DNA of 64,000 nt, taken from Bacillota bacterium. Lineage in GTDB: Bacteria > Sysuimicrobiota > Sysuimicrobiia > Sysuimicrobiales > Segetimicrobiaceae. The position numbers were made by a program, and so were the translations under genes. This document shows positions 25,100 through 31,742 of this stretch, piece after piece. The first letter of the stretch is position 1, and every line of letters begins with the position of its first letter. The stretch covers positions 1 to 64,000 of the forward strand of contig JAJPIA010000030.1 of NCBI GenBank assembly GCA_021324975.1, read 5' to 3'. A model generated the notes under the pieces. The model searched no databases and was not told the DNA's origin. It worked only from the letters and a program-made list of their open reading frames with translations.

Positions 25100-25897
25100 T
25101 CATCCGATGCCCACCGGTTTGCGCCGCGGATACCCAAGCCGCCGGGATACGACCTCCGCCGTTTCCACGACCTGCCGGGCATACTCGCGAATGCGTTGCT
25201 CGGTGAAGTCTTCCTGATAGCCGGCAATAGACACACTTGCGCAGCAGGACCCCGTACGATCAAAAATCGGTGCCCCGACGGCATACACATCGGGGTCAAC
25301 CTCGCCGCGATTGACCGCGAAACCTTTCGATCGCACCTCTCGGAGCTCGCGCCGCAGCGCAGCTTTATCCGTCGCGCCTGATAGAGCATCGACATACGCG
25401 CTGATCGCGCGGTCATCGAGGTGGGCCAGCAGGGCTTTGGCGGCCGCACCCCGGTGCAACGGCGCCCGGTGACCGATCCAATTAAAGCTCCGCACGACCT
25501 GCGCGGCCTGAATGCGGTCAATGTTCAGGATCTCCCGCCCGTGACGTACCGTGAGGTTCACCGTTTGCTGGCTCGCATCCGAAAGGCGCCGGAGATACGG
25601 CTCCGCGGTGCGCAGCAACTCGGAACGCCCGAGCACCGCGCCCGCCATGACTATGGTAGTCAGCCCAAGATGGTACCGACCCGGGGATGCGCGCTCGACC
25701 AAGCCTGCCCGCTCGAGTTGGACGAGGAGCCGCAAAGCGGTCGTCCGGTGGACCCCCAGATGGGTGGCCACATTCTTCAACATGGCAGGTTCGGTCAGGT
25801 CGGTCAGATACGCCAAGATGCGGCACGCCCGCTCAACAGACTTGATTGGACGCCCGCTTGGGCTCGATTCCCGTCCTCGTGCGCGCCGTTCGTCCAT
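25100..25897 (-). CDS. IclR-family transcriptional regulator
   Basis: The 265-residue protein has an N-terminal winged helix (SVERACRILAYLTDLTEPAMLKNVATHLGVHRTTALRLLVQLERAGLVER) and the IclR ligand-binding domain (HRGAAAKALLAHL, KGFAVNRGEVDPDVYAVGAPIFD, SVSIAGYQEDFTEQRIREYA). It is the first gene of a six-gene leftward cluster: IclR, Gfo/Idh, DppB, DppC, binding protein, PuuE-like. It likely controls that operon, and itself, through the repeated GTGCAAA sites just upstream (25910-25993), responding to a pathway metabolite. Confidence 0.9.
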   Translation of the reverse strand: MDERRARGRESSPSGRPIKSVERACRILAYLTDLTEPAMLKNVATHLGVHRTTALRLLVQLERAGLVERASPGRYHLGLTTIVMAGAVLGRSELLRTAEPYLRRLSDASQQTVNLTVRHGREILNIDRIQAAQVVRSFNWIGHRAPLHRGAAAKALLAHLDDRAISAYVDALSGATDKAALRRELREVRSKGFAVNRGEVDPDVYAVGAPIFDRTGSCCASVSIAGYQEDFTEQRIREYARQVVETAEVVSRRLGYPRRKPVGIG

Positions 25898-25909
25898 ATC
25901 ATTGAGCCC

Positions 25910-25993
25910 TTTGCACTATCATGATTAATTCTCTGTGCAAATTATGCATCTCCTGCCGTAAACTGATGCACAATGGGCATCACACTGTGCAAA
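25910..25993. promoter_or_regulatory. Cluster of GTGCAAA half-sites, likely IclR operator
   Basis: TTTGCAC at 25910-25916 and GTGCAAA at 25935-25941 form an inverted pair 18 bases apart. A third GTGCAAA lies at 25987-25993. Between them TGATGC (25964-25969) and GCATCA (25977-25982) form another inverted repeat. The cluster begins 13 bases upstream of the IclR start codon in an AT-richer stretch. The assignment to IclR is by position. Confidence 0.5.
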
Positions 25994-26224
25994 GCCATGA
26001 ACCGCCGATTGATCCCATAATGTCGGCGATAGGCGGATGCTCTAGCGGTCCGTGCCACTGCCTGCCAGAAGATTCTTCGCGCAGCATGAATGGCTCAAAC
26101 AGCTTGTACCGTCGTGAGTCCGTGAGAAGCGTCACGCAAGCCGTTTCATGCTAAGATCGTGACCAGCCGCCGCCACGGCGGTAGCGTGTAGTCGACCGCG
26201 ACCTGCGAATACAGGAGGTACTCC

Positions 26225-27025
26225 ATGTCGGATGCGACTGAACTGCACTGGTCCGATGAGCAGGCGGCCCGCATCGTGCGCGAAACATACGGAGCCGTCG
26301 TCCCCGTGGATACCGGCGTGGCCCAAAGCCTCTACACAGCTGATGAGCTGGCGCTCCTGCCCCCCTCAGCCACGGCGATGGCGCTCGGCCTCGGCAATCC
26401 CGTACGCTACGCAGAACTGCGTCCGGGCGATGTCGTCCTTGATTTGGGTAGCGGCGGCGGGATCGACACGCTGCTCGCGGCGCTCCAAGTCGGTCCCTCC
26501 GGAAAGGCGATCGGTCTCGACATGACTTCGGCGATGCTGGAGAAGGCCTGGGCGCACGCGAGGGCGATGGGAGCCGCCAACGTTGAGTTCATCGAGGGGC
26601 GCATGGAAGAGATCCCGCTGCCTGCCGGCGCGGTCGAGGTGGCGATCAGCAACGGCGTCATCAATCTCGTCACATCCAAGGGGAAGCTCTTTCGCGAGAT
26701 CTTTCGCGTGCTGCGGCCGGGGGGGCGGCTGGTGTTCGCCGATTCCGTGATCGACGGCTCGCTGCCCAAGGAGGTGCTGGAGAACGAAGCCGCGTACGCC
26801 GGCTGACTGGCCGGCGCGCTTGCGGAGCAAGCGCTTCTGGAGCACGGGCGCAAGGCGGGATTTAGCGACGCAAAGGTCGTCGGGGAGCGGGCGCCGTTGA
26901 CCAAAGAGCGGCTCAGGCTCTACCCGCTGTTCTCCGAGCAGTTCCTGGAGTGGCTCTTCGAACGCATTGACCCATCATGCAATCCGATCTACACGACGCA
27001 CTTCAGCATGAAGAAACCCGAGTAG
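26225..27025 (+). CDS. ArsM-like SAM methyltransferase, candidate selenoprotein (in-frame UGA at codon 194)
   Basis: The first 193 residues match the arsenite methyltransferase family: LYTADELALLPPSATAMALGLGNPV, then SAM motif VVLDLGSGGGIDTLLAA and IGLDMTSAMLEKA, then VEFIEGRMEEIPLP, ISNGVINL and RVLRPGGRLVFADSV. A TGA (26804-26806) follows AYAG. The same frame then continues LAGALAEQALLEHGRKAGF for 72 codons to a TAG at 27025. Relatives read AGC-IAGAL here, so the UGA replaces a conserved, metal-binding Cys. Third-position G/C holds in 59 of the 72 downstream codons, so the tail still looks coding. A hairpin fitting a bacterial SECIS follows the UGA. A second family Cys (ISNC) is Gly and the N-terminal Cys pair is absent, so the substrate may not be arsenite. 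The alternative is a simple nonsense mutation. ATG 26225 has AGGAGGT upstream. Confidence 0.65.
26816..26834 (+). promoter_or_regulatory. SECIS-like hairpin after the in-frame UGA
   Basis: GCGCTTGC (26816-26823) and GCAAGCGC (26827-26834) pair perfectly over 8 bp around a GGA loop. The loop begins 17 bases after the UGA. Known bacterial SECIS elements have a stem of this size, an apical loop roughly 16-37 bases after UGA and a G among the first loop bases; all three hold here. No selenocysteine machinery gene is in the window to confirm use. Confidence 0.55.
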
Positions 27026-27056
27026 AATCGCAGACGCGCCCCCTCAGTTTATTCGC

Positions 27057-27085
27057 TTGACTTGAGCGTTCGGACTTGATAACGT
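27057..27085 (+). promoter_or_regulatory. Possible sigma-70-type promoter
   Basis: TTGACT (27057-27062) is followed after 17 bases by TAACGT (27080-27085), which keeps the most conserved -10 positions (T, A and the final T). It sits just before a run of stable hairpins that ends in a strong terminator, so it is a reasonable promoter for that small transcript. Confidence 0.4.
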
Positions 27086-27091
27086 CGGTGC

Positions 27092-27224
27092 AACGAGGGG
27101 AGTATTCGGCGGTCTGCTTCTAGACCGACGATGCGCCGTCAGGACGGCGGGACATCGCCCGGCGCATCGCAGGGTGTCCTACGACGAGACCTCCGAAACG
27201 GATGAGCCGTTTCGGAGGGTTTTT
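27092..27224 (+). ncRNA. Short structured RNA or terminated leader of unknown class
   Basis: Between the promoter-like site and the terminator, about 130 bases fold into successive hairpins. CGGTCT/AGACCG (27110-27127) has a 6-base loop. CGATGCGCC/GGCGCATCG (27129-27137 with 27161-27169) is a perfect 9-bp stem enclosing a GGCG/CGCC inner hairpin. The 12-bp terminator stem follows. No protein frame runs through it. It could be a small RNA, or an attenuated leader or riboswitch ahead of the small frame at 27228. I compared it mentally with common riboswitches (fluoride, guanidine, ZTP, SAM) and found no convincing match. Confidence 0.45.
27190..27224 (+). terminator. Strong rho-independent terminator
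   Basis: CCTCCGAAACGG (27190-27201) pairs perfectly with CCGTTTCGGAGG (27107-offset positions 27207-27218) around ATGAG, followed by GTTTTT. A 12-bp stem plus T-run makes this a clear intrinsic terminator, the only one of this strength seen in the window. Confidence 0.9.
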
Positions 27225-27227
27225 CAT

Positions 27228-27677
27228 ATGTCGATGCTGTCCACGCCCATGGTCGGTTTGGCACCAAGACGGGGGCCAAGAATGAGGGTGTTGCCCAGAT
27301 TGTCTAGGCTCGGCATCTTATTCGCCACCGCGATTGCGATAACATCGCCGTTTCTTCCGCATCGGGCCGCGGAGACGTGGGTTGCCCACGCCACCGGTTC
27401 CCCGTTGCCGTGCGCCGCCGGCATGCCCGCGACGGGCGGCGACCTTCACTGGGCGGTCCAAACGGGCACCAGTCGATGGCAGGAAGCGGTCGCCCGGGAC
27501 CGCCGGATACCCCGACGACTAGTCCGCGGGCCGCACAACACACGTTGGATCAACGTACGAACACAAGCCCACCGCCCCGACGGACCCCAGGGTGATGTTG
27601 TCGCGGATGCGCTTGACGCAGGACGATCGCGCAGGGCAGCGCAACCGCGGCCTTACACGCTGGCACCTCCCGCCTGA
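27228..27677 (+). CDS. Doubtful small hypothetical protein with signal-like N-terminus
   Basis: An open frame of 149 codons starts right after the terminator. An internal ATG at 27282 would give MRVLPRLSRLGILFATAIAITSPFLPHRA, which looks like a signal peptide, but the remainder (GSPLPCAAGMPATGG, then Arg/Pro-rich) resembles no family. There is no good ribosome site. It may be a secreted small protein controlled by the upstream leader, or chance coding in GC-rich DNA. Confidence 0.25.
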   Translation: MSMLSTPMVGLAPRRGPRMRVLPRLSRLGILFATAIAITSPFLPHRAAETWVAHATGSPLPCAAGMPATGGDLHWAVQTGTSRWQEAVARDRRIPRRLVRGPHNTRWINVRTQAHRPDGPQGDVVADALDAGRSRRAAQPRPYTLAPPA

Positions 27678-27778
27678 TCTTTCCCGGGAAGAGCGGATCT
27701 CCGCTTAGCGGAGTCCCCGCCTTCGTACAGCTCTTGCGGTCGGACGGAGTACTCCAGGCGTGGTGGAGGTGATTTCCC

Positions 27779-28180
27779 ATGTTAGATTCGGGCGCGACTT
27801 TCCGCTGCTCCACTCACAGAGCTGCAAACGTCGCCGTGGTGCACGCTGAAGGCGAAATCGATCTCAGTACTGCCTCGAGTCTTGGGACGGCCGTTATGTC
27901 GGCCTTTGCGGAGAGTGGCTGCGTGATCGCCGACCTGAGCCGCGCCGAATATCTGGATGGGGCGGGCATTCGTGTCCTACGTCGCGCCGCAGAGATGAAC
28001 CCCAGTCGCGTTGTTGTCGTCGCGCCAAGACCCACTATTCGGCGTTTGTTCCGGATCCTGAATCTGGTCGAAACGCTGCCGGTTGTGGACACGTTGGAAG
28101 AAGCCTACGAATATCTCCGGTCACAAGGCGCGCGCCCGCACAACACCGGTGGTTCTCGCATGGGCGCGGCGTACACTTGA
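27779..28180 (+). CDS. STAS-domain protein (anti-sigma-factor antagonist type) lacking the phosphorylatable Ser
   Basis: The 133-residue protein has the STAS fold pattern: VAVVHAEGEIDLSTASSLGTAV, then CVIADLSRAEYLDGAGIRVLRRA, and an FRILNLVETLPVVDTLEEA end. SpoIIAA-type antagonists carry Asp-Ser-Ser/Ala-Gly at the middle motif, and the first Ser is phosphorylated by the anti-sigma kinase. Here it reads Asp60-Gly61-Ala62-Gly63, so that switch is gone. A GGAGGTGAT ribosome site precedes ATG 27779. No kinase (RsbW-like) or sigma factor gene is adjacent. It could bind a partner constitutively or belong to a non-phosphorylated STAS branch. Confidence 0.82.
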   Translation: MLDSGATFRCSTHRAANVAVVHAEGEIDLSTASSLGTAVMSAFAESGCVIADLSRAEYLDGAGIRVLRRAAEMNPSRVVVVAPRPTIRRLFRILNLVETLPVVDTLEEAYEYLRSQGARPHNTGGSRMGAAYT

Positions 28181-28319
28181 ACGTGGTTTCCGGACACCCT
28201 TGTGGCCCGGTCGCCTTGGGTGATCATTGATCGCTGCTTCGCCCTAATGTCGCACGTAGCGCAAGCGTGACCGTAGTGGTGTCAGTCCGGTTACCCACAA
28301 ATCGGAAGGGGGCGCAAGG

Positions 28320-29699
28320 ATGACGGCACAAGCGGCCATCGATACAGATCGTTTCAAGTCGCTCGCATCGACGTTTTCGGGCGTGCTGCTTCGGCCGGGA
28401 GACGACGGGTACGAAGATGCCCGCCGGATCCACAACGGCCTGATCGACAAGCGGCCGGCGCTGATCGCGCGCTGCCGCGGAACGGCCGACATCGCGGACG
28501 CCATCGCCTTTGCGCGAGAAAGCGGGCTCGAGATCTCCGTGCGCGGCGGCGGGCACAACGTGGCGGGCCGCGCCGTGACCGACGGCGGGGCCATGATCGA
28601 CCTCTCCCTGATGAAGGGCATCCACGTGGACCCGGGCGCGCGGACCGTCCGGGTGCAGGGCGGAGTCACGTGGCGTGAGTTCAACCGCGAAACGGCGCTC
28701 CACGGGCTGGCCACCACCGGTGGCGTGGTCTCGACCACCGGCGTTGCCGGGCTCACCCTCGGCGGCGGACTGGGCTGGCTGCTCGGGAAGCACGGGTTGT
28801 CGGTGGACAACCTCATATCCGTCGAACTGGTGACGGCCGCGGGCGACGTGCTGAACGTGACCGCTGATGAGCGTCCGGATCTCTTCTGGGCGCTTCGCGG
28901 CGGCGGGGGCAACTTCGGCGTCGCATCGTCCTTTGCGTTCCGGGCACACCCACTCCGGCAGGTCTACGGCGGCCTCGTGGCGCATCCGCTTGCGGCCGCG
29001 GCGGACGTACTCCGCTTCTATCGCGACTTCACCGGCGCGGTGCCCGATGAACTGACCGTCTTCGCCGCCTTGGCCCACGCGCCGGACGGATCCGGCACGC
29101 CCGTGGTTGCCCTGGTGGTCTGCCACTGCGGCGCCCCCGAACAGGCCGCGAAGGACGTTCGTCCGCTCCTGGAGTTTGGGACGCCCGTACTGGTGCAGGT
29201 CGGTCCAATGCCGTACCCTGTGATGAATACGATCCTCGATGAGGGGTTCCCACGGGGGGCACTCAACTACTGGAAGTCCAGCTTCATGAAAGCGTTGGAC
29301 GATGATGCCATCGGCACAATGATCGACCGCTTCGCGGCTTGTCCTTCGATGATGACCAATATCGTGCTTGAGCACTTTCACGGCGCAGTGACCCGGGTCG
29401 CCGTGACGGACACGGCGGTGCCGCACCGCGAGGCGGGATACAATTTCCTCGTCGCATCCGTATGGGCGGATCCTGGAACCACAGATGAGAATATCGCCTG
29501 GACGCGTGCGACGTATGCCGCCCAGGAACCCTTTTTGGCGCGGAAGCGTTACGTCAACTATCTCGACGACGACGAGCCCAGGGACGCGATCCCGAACGCC
29601 TATGGATCGAACTATGCCCGGCTCGCCGAGATCAAACGCCGGTACGATCCCGGCAATCTGTTCCGGTTGAACCAGAACATCGAGCCGCCGCGGGCCTAA
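28320..29699 (+). CDS. FAD-linked oxidoreductase of the berberine-bridge (BBE-like) family
   Basis: The 459-residue enzyme has the PCMH-type FAD-binding fold: ARCRGTADIADAIAFARESGLEISVRGGGHNVAG, with the His near residue 78 as the likely covalent FAD attachment site, then GLATTGGVVSTTGVAGLTLGGGLGWL and LFWALRGGGGNFGV. The C-terminal BBE motif reads RYVNYLDDDEP...AYGSNYARLAEIKRRYDPGNLFRLNQNI. Members oxidise sugars, alcohols or alkaloid-like substrates with O2. A GGAAGGGGG-type ribosome site precedes ATG 28320. The gene is monocistronic and ends at a hairpin shared with the convergent permease operon. Confidence 0.92.
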   Translation: MTAQAAIDTDRFKSLASTFSGVLLRPGDDGYEDARRIHNGLIDKRPALIARCRGTADIADAIAFARESGLEISVRGGGHNVAGRAVTDGGAMIDLSLMKGIHVDPGARTVRVQGGVTWREFNRETALHGLATTGGVVSTTGVAGLTLGGGLGWLLGKHGLSVDNLISVELVTAAGDVLNVTADERPDLFWALRGGGGNFGVASSFAFRAHPLRQVYGGLVAHPLAAAADVLRFYRDFTGAVPDELTVFAALAHAPDGSGTPVVALVVCHCGAPEQAAKDVRPLLEFGTPVLVQVGPMPYPVMNTILDEGFPRGALNYWKSSFMKALDDDAIGTMIDRFAACPSMMTNIVLEHFHGAVTRVAVTDTAVPHREAGYNFLVASVWADPGTTDENIAWTRATYAAQEPFLARKRYVNYLDDDEPRDAIPNAYGSNYARLAEIKRRYDPGNLFRLNQNIEPPRA

Positions 29700-29722
29700 G
29701 GCTAGCAGGTCGTTCCAGGTGG

Positions 29723-29751
29723 CGGGCGGCGGACTCACGAGCCGCCGCCCG
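29723..29751. terminator. GC-rich hairpin between convergent genes
   Basis: CGGGCGGCGG (29723-29732) and CCGCCGCCCG (29742-29751) form a perfect 10-bp stem with a 9-base loop, 24 bases after the FAD oxidoreductase stop and about 100 bases from the end of the opposing permease gene. There is no long T-run, so termination is likely but not certain; it could serve both strands. Confidence 0.55.
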
Positions 29752-29846
29752 TCCCCGGCCGGTCGGCCCCGCGATCGTTGCGGACGCGTCCTCGCGCGCA
29801 CAGTCCGCGACCGAGCGGCACGATGGTCGCCACAAATGTCCCTGGT

Positions 29847-30665
29847 CTACGTACGCAATTGCGGATCGAGCACATCGCGAAGGCCGTCTCCGAGGAGGTT
29901 GATCGCCAGCACCGTGACCATGATCGCCAGTCCCGGGAACGTGGCGATCCACCACGCGTCCAGCAGGAAGTTCCGCCCCTCACTGAGCAACGCTCCCCAC
30001 TCCGGTTCGGGAGGCTGCGCGCCCAGGCCCAGGAAACTCAGCGCGGCGGCCGCGATAATGGCGCCTGCCACACCGAGGGTCCCGAGCACGACAATCGGAG
30101 CCACCACGTTCGGCAGGATGTGCCGCAGCATGATGCGCCAATTTCTGCAGCCGATCGCTTGGGCCGCCTCCACGAAGAAGTGCGGTTTTGTTGACAATAC
30201 CGATGACCGAACCACTCGTGCGTAGGTTGGTGACGCGGAGATTCCAACGGCCAGCATTGCGTTGAACAGGCTGGGGCCCAAGATGGCCACGATCACGAGC
30301 GCCAGCAAGATGCCCGGAAACGTCAGCATCAGGTCGACCAGTCGCATCAGCAGCCGGTCGATCAGGCCGCCGTAAAAGCCGCTTGCCAGCCCCATCGGCA
30401 CCCCAATGACGATGGCAAGACTCACGGCGACAAGCCCCGTACGCAAGGACGTGCGTGCCCCAAAGAGGATCCGCGTCAGCACGTCACGGCCGAATTCGTC
30501 CGTGCCCAGCAGGTGGTGAGGGCCGGGGGGCAGCATCCTGTCCGTCGGGCTCAACGCAAGCGGATTGTACGGAGTGAGCAGCGGGGCAAGGAGCGTGGCG
30601 ACGATCACCAGGACGAGAAGCACCCCGCCAAGCATCAACCCTCGAGACCGCCACAACTTTCGCAC
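29847..30665 (-). CDS. ABC permease, DppC/OppC type
   Basis: The 272-residue permease shows LLGTDEFGRDVLTRILFGARTSLRTG, the EAA loop FFVEAAQAIGCRNWRIMLRHILPN, ALSFLGLGAQPPEPEWGALLSEG and the ending LLGDGLRDVLDPQL. It starts at GTG 30665. It is the last gene of a leftward SBP (33371)-DppB-DppC operon and lies 53 bases after DppB. No ATPase follows before the convergent hairpin. Confidence 0.92.
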   Translation of the reverse strand: MRKLWRSRGLMLGGVLLVLVIVATLLAPLLTPYNPLALSPTDRMLPPGPHHLLGTDEFGRDVLTRILFGARTSLRTGLVAVSLAIVIGVPMGLASGFYGGLIDRLLMRLVDLMLTFPGILLALVIVAILGPSLFNAMLAVGISASPTYARVVRSSVLSTKPHFFVEAAQAIGCRNWRIMLRHILPNVVAPIVVLGTLGVAGAIIAAAALSFLGLGAQPPEPEWGALLSEGRNFLLDAWWIATFPGLAIMVTVLAINLLGDGLRDVLDPQLRT

Positions 30666-30718
30666 GCCACCCGCCCCTTCCGCGCACGGTCAACCAGAAA
30701 CGGACTATCCTTGCCCTG

Positions 30719-31642
30719 TCACTCGAAGCGAATGCGGGGATCGAAGTACGCGTACGAAACATCGACCCCCAAGTTGATGAGCGTGTACGCTACCGCGATC
30801 AAGAGCACCACCCCTTGCACGACCGGAAAGTCCTTGTTCAGGATGGCGTCGACCAACAGCTTCCCGAGGCCCGGTCGAGCGAACACGGTCTCCGTGATGA
30901 CCGCTCCTGACAGCAAGTCCCCCAACTGCAGCCCCGCCACGGTGATCAGCAATATGAGGGCATTTCGCAAGACGTGGCGCCGGACGACATGCCCCTTAGC
31001 AAGCCCCTTGGCGCGAGCCGTTCGGATGTATGGCTGCCACAGGATTTCCAGCACGCTGGATCGGGCCAATCTGGCCAGCGTGGCAGACGTGAGCAGCCCC
31101 AACGTCACCGCCGGCAGCACCAGCCGCTCCCAACCGCCGAATCCCGTCGCGGGGAACCACCCCAGTTGGAGCGAAAACACGAAGATCAACATCAACCCCA
31201 GCCAGAAGATCGGCATGGAGACGCCGAGCAGCGCGAGGATCATGGCGGACGCGTCGAGCCACGTCCCTCGCGATAGGGCGGAGATGAGGCCAAGCCCAAT
31301 CCCCAACGTCACGGTCACAACGAAGGCCGCCCCCGCCAGCTGTGCGGACGACGGGAAGCGATATTGAATCTCGCCCAGGACGGTATCGTCATTCCGGAGC
31401 GAACGGCCAAGATCACCACGCACGAGCCGCGCTACGTAAGAGAGATATTGCGTTGACAGGGGACGATCGAGTCCCATCGCGTGACGAATCTGCGCGACGC
31501 GCGCGGGGGTTGCCGGCGTGTCCCCAAGGTAAATGATGGCGGGATCGCCGGGCGTGAGATAGAGCATCAAGAACACTACTATCGAAACTGCAACGATCGT
31601 GGGGACAATCAGCACGAACCGGCCGAGAATGTATTGGATCAC
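30719..31642 (-). CDS. ABC permease, DppB/OppB type
   Basis: The 307-residue permease begins MIQYILGRFVLIVPTIVAVSIVVF and has the DppB loop TPARVAQIRHAMGLDRPLSTQYLSYV, the EAA loop PYIRTARAKGLAKGHVVRRHVLRNA and the ending YAYFDPRIRFE. It starts at GTG 31642. It sits 100 bases after the binding-protein gene and is followed by the DppC partner on the same strand. Confidence 0.92.
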   Translation of the reverse strand: MIQYILGRFVLIVPTIVAVSIVVFLMLYLTPGDPAIIYLGDTPATPARVAQIRHAMGLDRPLSTQYLSYVARLVRGDLGRSLRNDDTVLGEIQYRFPSSAQLAGAAFVVTVTLGIGLGLISALSRGTWLDASAMILALLGVSMPIFWLGLMLIFVFSLQLGWFPATGFGGWERLVLPAVTLGLLTSATLARLARSSVLEILWQPYIRTARAKGLAKGHVVRRHVLRNALILLITVAGLQLGDLLSGAVITETVFARPGLGKLLVDAILNKDFPVVQGVVLLIAVAYTLINLGVDVSYAYFDPRIRFE

Positions 31643-31742
31643 TGGGTAGTGATTAGCTCCCCGGCGACGCAGCTTCCCCGGACCGCAACGCTATGGGCGG
31701 ACTTGCCCGTCTCTTGAACTCCCGCCGGGGCTGCCGGCAGGG

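Noticed and set aside
26225-26806. A complete short methyltransferase ending at the TGA
   Set aside because: The family's C-terminal block continues in frame after the TGA, and the hairpin follows it. Ending at the TGA would cut the fold.
27092-27224. Fluoride, guanidine or ZTP riboswitch
   Set aside because: Short shared words (GTCCTAC, GTCAGGAC) occur, but the defining stems and loop sequences of those classes are absent.
28224-29801. A 525-codon open frame on the minus strand opposite the FAD oxidoreductase gene
   Set aside because: The plus-strand frame has every BBE/FAD motif; the opposite frame is Arg/His-rich and matches nothing. It is a by-product of high GC.
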